A stretch of DNA of 64,000 nucleotides from Bidens hawaiensis (lineage: Eukaryota > Streptophyta > Magnoliopsida > Asterales > Asteraceae). Numbering within the stretch: the first letter of the stretch is position 1; each line of letters starts with the position of its first letter. The stretch lies in NCBI GenBank assembly GCA_021521415.1, contig JAIQDT010000061.1:62001-126000 (forward strand), given 5' to 3'. This document shows positions 23,801-34,672 of the stretch, one piece after another. Under the pieces are notes generated by a model. That model was not told the origin of the DNA and did not search any database. It saw only the letters and a program-made list of their open reading frames with translations. Both the position numbers and the translations under genes were made by a program.

Positions 23801-24513
23801 TAGAATTATATGCGTACTATGTGGATAGGCATAGGAAATACTATAGCGTAGGAAATACTAGATATATATATACATATATAATTCTGTGTAATGGTTGACG
23901 TTTATTGGAACCGTTGTGGGCGGAAGGGGAGTCGCAGTGGTTAATTTTACGAGGACTCTTGTCGATGGAAAAAGGGGGCCACAGTGGTTGGTTTTACGTG
24001 GAAATTGAAGGTACATAGTACGAACGAAAATTCACGATTTTATCATAATTTCGAACTTATATTATAAATTTACATGCATACATATGTACATACACAGACA
24101 TAGATGTACATACACAAACGTAAATACATTTTCTTACATACCTGCGTACATACAAACTATGACTGTGTGGTACGCAAAACTGTTTCATTAAAAATTATGA
24201 AACTCACCTACTATTCGTAGTTGATCTGTTTTTACATGCTTTTAGGTATTTAGAAAAGTGGAGTAAAGTGCTTATGTGCTATATGTTTGGGTTGTGATCA
24301 ATGCTATGTAAACCGGTACAAGCATTCGAGTTAGAAGTGAATTAGTTGAAGAACTAGTTTTGATTGTATCATCTAGTTTATCAAAGATGTTAGAATATGT
24401 AAAATGTTGTAAATTAGTTAATATTGCTTCTTTATGAACAATGTACTTGATACCAGTTATGTCTGTTACGTTACCGTTTTACGCTTCCGCAAATCGCTTA
24501 ACGGGGTGTGACA
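21392..24513 (+). repeat. 3' LTR of gypsy III (3,122 bp)
   Basis: It starts TGTGACATTCGCG right after the PPT and ends CTTAACGGGGTGTGACA at 24513. Its first part (CGAACGGGTC, TACACGTTTAATA, AACATGCTCGTTTAACTAC) matches the solo LTR start at about 58200-58340. It contains a (TA)n(TG)n microsatellite at about 23715-23797 and two copies of the 49-bp repeat. It has many point differences from the 5' LTR, consistent with an old insertion. Confidence 0.88.
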
Positions 24514-25403
24514 CCTTGTAATAAATAAAAATCAAAGAGCAGACCTCAGACCTGGTACTCTGCTCCCGACACTGCAACTAGCCACCACCATGATACCACG
24601 GCAGCACGGCTACCGCCACAGCCACCTCCACGTCCACCTCCAGCCACCACCAATTCACTCAGCCACTCCACCTCCGGCCTCTCCATCTTTCAGGTAAGAT
24701 TTCTTGTATTTAGGGATTTAGGGTTATGTTTAAATTGGAATTATTATGGGATTTAGGGTTTATGCTTAAGTTGGAATTGATTAGGTATTTAGGGTTATGT
24801 TTAAATTTGAATTAATTAGGGATTTAGCTTTTAGTTTCATGTGCAAATTGGAATTGATATTAGGTTTTTGGTTCAATTTTTTTTAGGAAAATTTGAAGAC
24901 GAGTAAACAATCTCTTATTGGCAACCTTTTTAAACTCAAAGAAAAGAAAACGATGACATCGGTTCATCACAAAGTTTAAATATTCCAACTTCATGTTCAA
25001 ATATTGTTAATGATTTGCAAGAAAATGAAGATATCGGTCCAAGTTCAAATATTCCTCTGCCTTCAAGTCCTTTAATACGTTCAAAAATCAATTTGGATTA
25101 TCTTCCTTCGGATCCGCTGATAGACCACCGATTGCTAGTTATCATCCTAAACAAATAGATGACATAAGAAGAGCATATCTCGTTAAAAAGGCTTTTCAAC
25201 CACGAGGTCATGACTTTAAATGCACAACGGTCGGAGACGCTTTAGTGTCAAATGGTTTGATAAATTTGATTGGTTGGAGTATAGCACTAAACCGGAAAAA
25301 GCATATTGCTTATGTTGTTACTTGTTCAATGGAACTGTTGGTAATCAAGGTGGAAGAGAGGCTTTTATTAGTGGAGGCTTTTGTAGTTGGAGTAAACCAC
25401 GTG

Positions 25404-26084
25404 TGTAAGGCCCCGAACCCCAGGAACCCCACAGTTGGTATTCTTACAAAACACTTATGAAAATAATTAAACTTGAAAACGGTTTTTTCCATTAAAACAA
25501 ACATCTCAGAGTATAATTCAGTGGAAAAAATAAATAATAAAATAAGTTCCTAAAACCCGGGAATTTTGCCCCAAATAAACATAGTTATCTTTAAATAAAA
25601 ACTTTTAAAAATAACTGTTTAATAGTAAAACTTCAATTCCCGTATGCCCTTCATCGTCCAAGTAGCTTCGTGCACGTCCAAGCGATAAGGCATCCTCTTC
25701 CTAACCTGAAACTCACACTAACATGCACACAAAGTCAGCTTGAGCTGAGTGAGTTCAAGTTTTAAGTAAATAATATCTGTAGTAATAGTTATGATAGTCA
25801 TACTAAAAGTTTTAAAAAGTAAAAGGGTGCATCCATCAAATCATCTTTACCGAAAACTAAACATCCTCATACATACATATACAAAATGTATATGTAAACA
25901 TCCTTTCAATTACATCTCTATATATATCACAGTATATATATATAACATCCACGTATAATATCAGGGTTGAGCAAACGTACAACCTAAACACGTAACATCA
26001 GTGCATGCAAACACAAAGTAGGCATTCACAACATCAGTAGTCGAAACGACTACATCGCCAGATATAGGCCAAGCAATAATGTAT

Positions 26085-26128
<44 letters not shown>

Positions 26129-27345
26129 TTAACATCCCAAGGCCTACCATATGTTAGCAAGCCTATATAAATTCGTTTAAAACATTTCATCATGTAAGAA
26201 AACACTTAGGTGTGCATGCTAGCCCAAAAGTAAAAAGAGTAAAAAGGGCATCATGAACTCACCTGGAATCAATCGAACACCTGCAACGAGCTAGGAAATC
26301 CCTAAGTGCACAATCACAAGGAAGGGCCTGTAAATTATACACAATACGTTACTAAACTAGACCGTAAGAACACTCTTGCCTAATGGGCCGTTCATGCCCA
26401 ACAGTTGGCCCAAGGCCGAACAACTTGGCCAAAGGCCCAACACTTGGCCCAAGACCCAACAACTTGGCCCAAGGCCCAAGGGTGATCATATCGGGTCGAA
26501 TGTGCATGTAATAAACCTTAAAACCATTGGTTAAACGAATCAGCCCCAAATGGACCAAATTCCATTTTAAATATTTTCATTCAACAAGATTATGTCACCC
26601 GAGATGATAGGGTTGATGGTTCCTTTTTACAACTCTTACTTTAACATTTAACGAAATTTCGCGCACCGCCGACTCGATTGACGAAGCACTAACCACAACA
26701 GCCCCGTGCATCAAAAAAATATTTTTCCACAGCCCATAAACCCCCCTAGAGCTGTACAAACTGATTCGGTCGGTCACCCGATCAATTAACGCATCAAACT
26801 CAACAATTTGCAAATCTACACCTGATAAAATCTAGTTTTCGAACTAAAATCGATTGACCGACCTAACACCTCCAATGACCACGAAATTTTAATAAGATGT
26901 AAATGCAATACCTGGGGATCTTTCTACACCGGAAACTCTAATTTTTATCCACGGGAAGTGGGTCAATTACACCTTGGCCGAAAATATGTCCAACGAAACG
27001 TTTCGGCAAAATTGAGCATCAAAACGATTAGGGGTGAACAAAAAGAGTGTTGGGGATTGTAGTACATACCTTGAACTACTTCTAGGAGCTTGGAATTGAT
27101 CAAAAAGTCGAAGAAAGGAAGGGGGGGCTGGTCAAGTGGCTGATCGGCAGCTGCACATAGGATTAGGGTTTTTTTTTTGTTTAATGTTATATTGTAAAAC
27201 ATTTCCATTCTAGCCCCCGGAATTTAATAATAATGCAACTTGGAAGAAATGTTAAGCGATTAGACGTACCGGGATGGCGTAAAGGCTTCTGAGGAACGTC
27301 GGATAAATCCCGAGAATTATACATACTCTACAATCTTTAATTCTT
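25404..27345 (-). mobile_element. Solo LTR, minus orientation, inside the TTF/hAT gene
   Basis: It starts TGTAAGGCCCCGAACCCCAG, nearly the same as the gypsy II 5' LTR edge at 34673, and shares its body (GTCCAAGTAGCTTCGTGCAC, GCTTGAGCTGAGTGAGTTCAAG). It has no pol sequence. It interrupts the gene between codons for SKPR and ELTEHH. The right edge is not clean: the left flank ends ACGTG while the right junction reads ACCGG, so the TSD has diverged or a few end bases are lost. It contains (TA)n near 26095-26120. Confidence 0.75.
26401..26480. repeat. ~20-bp tandem repeat TTGGCCCAAGGCCCAACAAC, four copies
   Basis: TTGGCC recurs at 26405, 26425, 26444 and 26464 with slightly varied units, inside the solo LTR. 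Confidence 0.8.
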
Positions 27346-29190
27346 GAAACCGGAATTAACGGAACATCATAGAGAAGTTAATAGTGATCATAATAATTCG
27401 GTGCAAAAATGTGGCAATCTTTTGAACCAAATGCGATCCTATGAGGCTAATGTCACTAAGCGTAGTAATGAAGAAAAGTATGCAAAATGTTATCGATTAT
27501 TGGGTTCTTTTCGTAGTTCTAGATTCTTGTTAGAAAATAGTTTATCATTTCATGGTCATAATGAATCTGAAGACTCTTTTTCTAAAGGTCTCTTTCTTGT
27601 GGTTTTAAAGTTGATTTGTGAGAACAACCCAGATATTGGTAAGTATTGTTTAGGGAATGCAAAAAAGAATTTATAAGTTAACAGCTCCATCAATACAAAA
27701 AGAGATTATTGATTGCTTTGCAAAAGAGGTAACCAAAAACCTTTGTGAAGAAATTAAAGATGATGTGTTTGTGTTGTTAGCCGATGAGTCTAGTGACGTG
27801 TCGCAAAAAGTACAAATGGCCGTAGTTTTTAGATATGTTGATAAGCGCGGAGTTGTTAAAGAGAGTTTAATTAGAGTTGTGCACGTAAACAATACATCTT
27901 CTGCAACTCTTAAAGAAGCCATCATTTTTTTTTATTATCAAAAAACCAGTTGAGCATTAATCAAGTAATACTTTTCATACTCTTGTTACATAAACTTTAA
28001 TAAAATATATGTATGTTATAGTTTATAATTGTTTACACAGGTCAGGGGTCAAGGTTATGACGGCACAAGCAACATGCGAGAAAAGTTTAATGGATTAAAA
28101 GCATTGATTTTAAGAGATAATCCATCAGCACATTACATACATTGCTGTGCTCATCAACTTCAGTTAGTGATTGTGGCTGTTGCAAAAAAACATGCCGACG
28201 TTAAAGAATTTTGTGAATCTCTTAGCATGGTTGCTAATACGGTCGGTGCTTCTTGCAAAAGAAAAGATATGATGTTGGAGTTAAAAAAAGAGAGAGTAGA
28301 AAACAAATTCTTCTTGGTGAGATTAAAACAGGAAAAGGATTAAACCAAGAGGTTTCCCTTGTATGAGCTGGAGACACGCGATGGAGTTCTCATCATAGAA
28401 CAATCACAAGTTTCTTAAAATTATTCTCGGAAGTTGTTGAGGTACTTGAATTTATTAAATTAGATGAAGAGAGCGTGCAAGAACGACCTAATGCGAAAAC
28501 TATTCTATCATATTTTAAGTAACTTGAATTTCTATTTTATATGCACTTGTTGGAATAAATTTTAGGCCTCACAAATGCTCTATCAAAACATCTTCTAAAA
28601 AAGAGTCAAGATTTGTTAGAAGCATCTAAGTTGATAAGCAAGACAAATCGAGCATTGAATAATCTAAGACAAAACGGATATGAAAAGATGTTGGCAAAAG
28701 TGACATCTTTTTGTTAAAAATACAAGATTAAGATGTTAGACATGGTGCAAAGTTATGGTAATCAAAGAAACCGAAAGAATGTCATTACCAATCAACATCA
28801 TTTTGAGGTTGAAGTTTTTAATGCAGTTTTCGATATGGAAATTAAAGAACTTAGAAATAGATTTAGTGAGATCTCAACTAGTTTGTTAGAAAATTTGTCG
28901 GGTTTAAATCCTAGTGATTAGTTTTCTAAGTTTGACATATCTAAGATAGTGGCTTTTTAGAGATGTATTCGAATGATTTTACTAATAAAGAAACAGGGTG
29001 TATTTCGGGTGATCTTACGACCTTTTATTACACTTTAAAGGAAGATGATAAATTTTCAAATCTGGGTGGAATGGGTGATCTTGCTCGTGTAATGGTGGAA
29101 ATAGGAAAGCACACAACTTTTCCTTTGGTTTATCTAATATTGAAGCTTGCGTTGGTTTTACGGTTGCAACTGCAACTGTTGAAAGATGTT

Positions 29191-29828
29191 TGTAAGACCC
29201 CGAAACCCGGGAGTCAAACAGTTGGTTATCATACCCAAATATTTATAAGTAAACATTAAAAACAGTTTCAATTTATTTAAACAAGTCTAGAGTGACATGC
29301 AGCGGAAAATTTTCATGTACAAAACCGTGAAAACGTCCAAAACAATTCGTAATTCAATTTTTTCAATAAAGGAAAAATGGTTTGTTTATTAAATTCCTTC
29401 GACTAGATATGCCTCCAACCATTCGGGTAGCCTCAAGCACGTCCAAGAGGCAATTCCCGACTTCTTAACCTAAAAATCAATTTACCATATACACAAAGTC
29501 AGCTTAAGCTGAGTGAGTTCATGTTTTTATAAATGACATGAGGAAATAAATTTAAAATCAATAAGTACAACAATAATAATATAAAAATAATATTTTTCCT
29601 CCGTTAAGCACGCGACACGGGCCTCCTCACCCCAAGTCAAGACTCAAGTAATATATTGGACCCGGTCCCAGCTTAGCAACATCAGCCGAACACATAAAGC
29701 AAGCCTCCCCACCTCAAGTCATTAAACACGAGGTCAATGACTTAAGTAATATATTTGACCCGGTCACGATTTAACCAAACATAAACACGTAACTCGAGTC
29801 TCCCCACCTCAAGTCAAAGCTTAAGTAA
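29191..29828 (-). repeat. LTR-X, left part, truncating the TTF/hAT gene
   Basis: It starts TGTAAGACCCCGAAACCCGG exactly after the gene's ...ATVERC codons. It belongs to the same family as LTR-Y at 37878 (CATACCCAAA, CGACTAG..ATGCCT, ACACAAAGTCAGCTT). It contains units of a ~80-bp minisatellite with the core AGTAATATATTTGACCCGG (29648, 29736). It is interrupted at 29829 by gypsy II and continues at 36480. Confidence 0.78.
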
Positions 29829-29867
29829 TGTAAGACCCCGAACCCCGGGAATCCTACAATTGGTCAG
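29829..29867 (-). repeat. Truncated 3' LTR of gypsy II
   Basis: Only the terminal ~39 bp remain (starting TGTAAGACCCCGAACCCC on plus). The next bases are a scrambled copy of integrase-region sequence, so an internal deletion removed about 1.77 kb of this LTR and the end of pol. Confidence 0.8.
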
Positions 29868-29903
29868 AAATAATAAGCGGCCTTCAACATCGACTATGCG
29901 CTC

Positions 29904-30136
29904 GGACTTTTGACGATCCTAAGCGGCCTTCATAAAAGCCTTAATCTTATCGAGCTTCTCAATCGTAGCCTCAACCACCTCCAAACTACCAAATTTTTTC
30001 TGAACATCATAACAATAGTCTTCGCCTTTTATCCGTATAGGACTTTTGACGATCCTGCCTTCATAAAAGCCTTAATCTTATCGAGCTTCTCAGTCGTAGC
30101 CTCAACCACCTCCAAAATACCCAACTGTTTCTGACC
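29904..30136 (-). repeat. 136-bp-offset direct duplication at the deletion scar
   Basis: GGACTTTTGACGATCCT plus about 80 following bases occur at 29904 and again at 30040 with minor differences (AAGCGG is present only in the first). This short duplication sits beside the truncated LTR. Confidence 0.85.
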
Positions 30137-31005
30137 AATGGAACCCCAACAAACTGGAGTCCTACACCTCCTACCATACAACATCTCAAACGGTGGCATT
30201 CCAATCGTGGCGTGATAACTGTTGTACGAGAACTTGACTAACGGTAAGTGACAATCCCAACTACCACCAAAATCGATAACACAAGCCCGCAACATATCCT
30301 CAAGAGTCTGTATGGTCCTCTCGGACTGACCATCTGTATGCGGGTGATAAGAAGTTTGGTACCCATCTCCTCATGAAACTTCTTCCAAACTCTGGAGGTA
30401 AAACGCGTATCCCTATCCGAAACTATAGATACTGGCACCCCGTGCCTAGAAACGATCTCACGAATAAACACATCGGCTAGCTGCTCAGAATTAAAAGTCT
30501 CTCGAATTAGCAAGAAATGAGCGCTCTTGGTCAGTCTATCAACGATTACCCAAAGGGTGTCATAATTACCCCTAGGAGTACGAGGTAGTTTAGTCACAAA
30601 ATCCATCGTAAGATGCTCCCACTTCCACTCAGGTATTTCCAGAGGTTGAAGTTTCCCGAAAGGCTTCTGGTGCTCAGCCTTAACTTGTAGACACGTCAAA
30701 CACTTACTCACGTACTGAGCCACCTCAAACTTCATCGCAGGCCACCAATAATTCTTCTTCAGGTCTTGGTACATCTTGGTCGCGCCCGGATGAATGGAAT
30801 AGCGCGACTTGTGTGCTTCATCCAAAATTTTACTTCTGAATCCCCCATACCTTGGTACCCATAAACGCCCATCCTTATACTTCACCCCATCACCGACGTC
30901 TTCCAACAATTTTTCTTGACCCCAAATACGCTCTGACATAATCCATTCCACCTGTAAAGCTTTGTTCTGTTTCAAAATATCGGGTTTAAGAATAAGCTGG
31001 TACAT
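30029..31005 (-). pseudogene. Integrase of gypsy II, frameshifted
   Basis: On the minus strand from 31005 the frame shows an HHCC zinc-binding region (HKSRYSIHPGATKMY ... CLTCLQ), the first catalytic aspartate in TMDFV and the second in SDRDTRF. The frame breaks near 30355. The third-acid region (SERTIQTLEDM) is legible in another frame around 30300-30335 and continues as the 30295-30029 reading (SYNSYHATIGMPPFEMLYGR). The C-terminus is lost in the deletion scar. Family length would be longer, so the protein is broken. Confidence 0.88.
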
Positions 31006-31745
31006 TTTACAAGAATGAGTTTCGGTCTCTCCTTCCGGCTCAACGCATTGGCTACCACGTTAGCCTTACCGGGATGGTACATAATCTCCAGATCATAATC
31101 CTTAATCAACTCCAACCATCGACGCCGTCGCATATTCAGTTCCTTTTGTCCGAAGAAATACTTTAAGCTCTTATGATTGGTATAGATAACGCAAGGAACG
31201 CCGTACAAATAATGCCTCCACAACTTAAGCGCAAACACAACCGCCGCCAGCTCCAAATCATGAGTAGGATAATTCGCCTCATGAGGCTTCAACTGCCATG
31301 AGGCATAAGCGATGACTCGGCCTCACTGCATCAGAAAACACCCAAGCCCCAAGTAAGAGGCATTAGAATAAACCATTAAATCATCGGTGCCATCGGGTAA
31401 AGCTAAAATCGGGGCATGCGTCAACCTGTTCTTCAACTCGAGGAAAGCCTCCACCTGCTTAGAACCCTAAACAAACTTAACACTCTTTTTGGTCAACTTG
31501 GTCAATGACGAAGCGATTTTCGAAAAATCGGGAACGAAGCGGTGGTAATACCCCGCTAAGCCCAGAAAACTACGAATTATGGACGGAGACTTAGGAGATT
31601 CCCATTCATTTACGGCTTCCACCTTTGCAGGGTCAACCAAAATACCACTCGGGTTAATAACATGACCCGAGAACTGAAACTCGCGTAACCAAAAAGAACA
31701 CTTAAAAAATTTCGCATACAACTTGTTCTTTCGCAGAGCTTCCAA
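30972..31745 (-). pseudogene. RT thumb/connection and RNase H of gypsy II with three Asp-to-Asn changes
   Basis: RT connection sequence starts at 31745 ([27 protein letters not shown]). A stop at about 31467 and another near 31330 interrupt it. RNase H follows: VYSNASYLG where the family has an aspartate, YTNHKSL for YTDHKSL, and VVANALSRK for VVADALSRK. Each is AAT where GAT or GAC is expected, i.e. G-to-A on the coding strand. These residues include RNase H active-site positions, so the enzyme would be inactive even without the stops. Confidence 0.88.
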
Positions 31746-32820
31746 AACTTTCGTGAGAAAAATTCACTTTTGGAATACACCAGAATGTCGTCGATGAACA
31801 CAATAACCGAATGATCAAGCATCGGCCTACACACCCGGTTCATGAGATCCATAAACGCAGCCAGTGCGTTGGTCAAACCGAAAGACATCACGAGGAATTC
31901 ATAATGCCCATAACGAGTGCGGAAGGCAGTCTTAGGAATATCTTCCTCCCGAATTTTCAACTGATGATACCCGGACATAAGGTCGATCTTCGAGAACCAA
32001 CTAGCTCCTTGGAGCTGATCAAATAAGTCGTCGATCCTTGGGAGATGGTACCGATTTTTAACAGTGAGTTTATTCAATTCACGGTAGTCAATGCACATCC
32101 GCATGCTACCATCCTTCTTCTTAATGAACAGGACCGCGGCACCCCAAGGTGTGATGCTCGGTCGAATGAAGCCCTTGTCGAGCAAGTCTTCCAATTGAGC
32201 CATAAGTTCTTTCATTTCATTCGGTGCTAGATGGTAAGGGGCTCGAGCAACGGGTTTTGAGCCTGGCACAAGGTCTATCTGGAAATCGACCTCGCGGTCC
32301 GGCGACACATCTGACAAATCATCTGGAAATACATCCGGCAAATCCCGAACAATAGAAACATCCCCGATGGTAGCCACCTCGGTTTTCATATTTATAGCAT
32401 ACGCCAGATACGCCCCGCAACCCTGCTGCATCAACCTTCCCGCCTTAAGCATAGATATGATATGTGGCGTCGCACCATTCCGGTCACCAAAGACCGTAAT
32501 TTGGGTCCCATCCGGGGCCTTCAGACGAACAAGTTTCTGACCACAAATGATCTGAGCATCAACACTCGCGAGCCAATCCATCCCAAGCACCATATCAAAA
32601 CAGCCAAGAGGCATCAAGTACAACCGCACCGCAAATCTATAGCCGGACAACTCGATGGAACAACCCTGAATAGCCCTAGACATGGAAACGGATTTTCCTA
32701 CGGCGACTTTAACCTCCAACACATCGACTTTAACCTCAAACACATCGCTTGTGGTTAGTGCAACGAGGAACAGAAAGCAGTAGACACAAAACTCCTACTG
32801 GCACCCCGAATCAAATAAGA
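31610..32820 (-). pseudogene. Protease and reverse transcriptase of gypsy II, broken at both ends
   Basis: The protease motif FDSG is at about 32802-32816 but in a frame with a stop soon after. The frame from 32743 is open for 377 codons: [14 protein letters not shown], the linker, then RT with [44 protein letters not shown] and [11 protein letters not shown] with the catalytic pair intact. The frame is lost near 31760, just after FIDD. It is a decayed copy of an ordinary plant gypsy RT. Confidence 0.9.
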
Positions 32821-32919
32821 CCGATGCCTGCAATTCATCAAGTATAAAGGTACCTGGGATAATATTATACTACTGCTTAGCTACATGATCATCACATACG
32901 ATTCCAAAGGAATGAGAAA

Positions 32920-34277
32920 TTATAAAGGTGGAATAAAAGATAAATAAGGAAAAAGTACCTGAAACAACATCCGCGTCATCCTTCGCCTTTCTCTTGGAGA
33001 TTTTGAAGGCCCTCGCCCTCGCCTTCGGTTTCTCTTCCACCTCCCCCCTCGAGGAAATCCCCTGAACGGACCCCCCCCCCCCCCCGCCTTACTGGTAGGA
33101 CAATTTGATGCCAAGTGACCGGCACCCTTACAGCGGAAACAAGTCAACGTCGAACACTTGAAATAGGGGTGTCCAACCTTATCACAATGAAAACAGGAGC
33201 CAAATCCTCTCTTACATTCCCCCTTGTGCGGTTTTCCGCGCTTCTTGCAATTACCCAACGCCGCATCCCTTTTAAAATCCGAATTCTCAGTCTTTACCCT
33301 CTTGTCAGCCGAATTAATGTAGTTCTCCCCTGGTCGTTTACCGTACGAATTTGAGTTCCAAGTCTTTCTAGCCTCGGTCGGCGGCAACTTCTCCCTCTGA
33401 TCATACAATGTACATGCTAGGGTAACCACCGAGTGAAAAGAGTTCATGTCGGTGGTTACCACACCCCTACGAATATCCACCAGAAGGCCCTTCACATACT
33501 TAATCCTCTTTGCCTTAGGAGTAACCAGATCGGGACAAAAGCGAGCCATCTTATTAAATTTTGTGGTATATTCCCGATACGTCATACTGCCCACCTCTAA
33601 GGTCAAGAATTCCTGTTCAATCTTATCCAATTAATGCGGAGAACAAAACTGATCAAGAACCAACTTTTTCAACTCATCCCATATCATCCTCCTAATTGAA
33701 CGATCACCCATAGCCTGCGCCAAGTTATCCTACCAACACAGCGTCTCGGAATGAAAAGAGGCAGTAGCATAAGTCACTATGTCATCCCCCTCACATTTAC
33801 TAACCCTCAGACGGCCTCTATCTCCCTCACCCACTGATGTGCTGCCAACGCATCTTTAGTATCATCGAAAGAAGGAGGCTCACATTTCTTAAAGTCACCG
33901 TACGAACAACCCCGGGTAGACACACTAACAGCACGAACCTCCTCTTCATCCTCACTCGGCACATAAACCTCTTCCTCCTCGACCTGCGTCTCCTTTCCCT
34001 TCTTTTCCTTATCCGAGCCCTTTCCAACCAAAGATTCCTCCATGGCCCTAACGGCCTCAGCAACGATCCCGAGAATAGCGCTATGAAGCACTTGGTAAAC
34101 CTCGTCAGCGATTGCCGCACGCATAGCAGGATCTAAGGTGGGGTTATCCCCCTTCTCATGAATCGGGTTCTCTTCCTGCTGGGAAGTAGGGATTTCACTC
34201 TCGGCTTCGGCACATGGCTTACGACCACGACCACGAACACTAGGACGGCCTCTCTTAGCTGCACGAGTATTAACCAT
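32920..34277 (-). pseudogene. gag of gypsy II, frameshifted
   Basis: It starts at ATG 34277 (MVNTRAAKRGRPSVRGRGRK), with a basic N-terminus, an acidic stretch near residue 100, then SYGDFKKCEPPSF and a stop near 33807. The gag core resumes in another frame from 33630 (EFLTLEVGSMTYREYTTKF) with two CCHC knuckles, CFHCDKVGHPYFKC and CFRCKGAGHLASNC, and a Gly/Arg-rich tail beside a poly-C tract at 33071-33084. At least two frameshifts separate the start from the knuckles. Confidence 0.88.
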
Positions 34278-34655
34278 GACTTATCCCTACAAAGATAGAA
34301 TTTTAACACGGTCAAGTACAAGTGGCATTTAGAACACGTAAGGTAAGGGTAAACTGCTAATGACGTTGAACAAATGTAATTAGTCGTTTACTTTACCCGC
34401 CCGTCCTAATCACCCCCTGCCCGTAACCACATTAGCCTTCTATCTAACAGTTGAATAGTTAATCACATACTGGAAACTTTTAAATTCAAAGGAATGACTA
34501 AATACTAGTCATTCGGGGATGCTCTGATCCCCGAATGACTAGTATACTAGTCTCTTTTCTTACAGTTCGAGTCCAAGCATTTGCGGTGGGCATACTAGTC
34601 TCTTTTCTTACAGTTCGAGTCCAAGTATTCGGGGATGCTCGGATCCCTCGAACCT
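34278..34655 (-). other. Leader of gypsy II
   Basis: This non-coding leader between PBS and gag carries a 19-bp perfect hairpin (34502-34545) and a 48-bp direct repeat (copies start at 34544 and 34592, phrase CTCTTTTCTTACAGTTCGAG). Confidence 0.75.
34502..34545. repeat. 19-bp perfect stem, 6-nt loop hairpin in gypsy II leader
   Basis: ATACTAGTCATTCGGGGAT (34502-34520), loop GCTCTG, then its exact complement ATCCCCGAATGACTAGTAT (34527-34545). Confidence 0.95.
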
Positions 34656-34669
34656 TGGCTCTGATACCA
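34656..34669 (-). other. Primer binding site of gypsy II (tRNA-Met type)
   Basis: The minus strand reads TGGTATCAGAGCCA a few bases after the 5' LTR end. Confidence 0.92.
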
Positions 34670-34672
34670 ACT

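Larger units (their letters stand above)
13664..24513 (+). mobile_element. Decayed Ty3/gypsy element (gypsy III)
   Basis: This is a plus-strand element: 5' LTR remainder 13664-16568, PBS 16574-16587, leader, broken gag 18943-20284, pol remnant 20285-21391, PPT, 3' LTR 21392-24513. The first ~692 bp of the 5' LTR (equivalent to 21392-22083) lie left of the window beyond the copia I insertion. The gag start MAPKKVNTTLSEVEVAEM is close to that of gypsy I, so both belong to one family, but gypsy III is far older, with frameshifts throughout and most of pol gone. Confidence 0.85.
24520..29190 (+). pseudogene. TTF-type zinc finger / DUF4371 / hAT-dimerisation gene relic, split and truncated by LTRs
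   Basis: This is a hAT-transposase-related gene of the plant TTF-zinc-finger (zf-MYM1-like) type. The probable non-coding first exon is Pro/His-codon rich (about 24520-24693) and ends CAG|GTAAG. The next exon begins near 24889 after TTTTTTTAG. Family landmarks are SSPLIRSKINLDYLPSDP, the TTF finger WFDKFDWLEYSTKPEKAYCL with CCYLFNG (25250-25335), GFCSWSKPR (to 25403), then after the LTR insertion NSDHNNSVQKC (27380), DUF4371 with LLADESSDVS (27775), RGQGYDGTSNMR (28043), HCCAHQLQL, GDTRWSSHH (28371), and the dimerisation start LALVLPVATATVERC in a shifted frame, ending at 29190. Two likely introns: about 27966-28040 and 28520-28574. Lesions include one-base losses near 25115 and in the T9 run at 27925, an A-run shift at 27660, and several stops. 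The last part of the dimerisation domain is not in the window. Confidence 0.85.

Noticed and set aside
23704..23898. Ile/Tyr/Val repeat ORF
   Set aside because: (TA)n(TG)n microsatellite read as protein.
24574..24700. Start codon of the TTF gene at ATG near 24591
   Set aside because: The ATG frame runs through the predicted splice into an immediate stop, so the first exon is more likely untranslated.
31811..34136. Plus-strand ORFs across gypsy II
   Set aside because: They are antisense to the minus-strand gag and RT frames, whose motifs are unmistakable.
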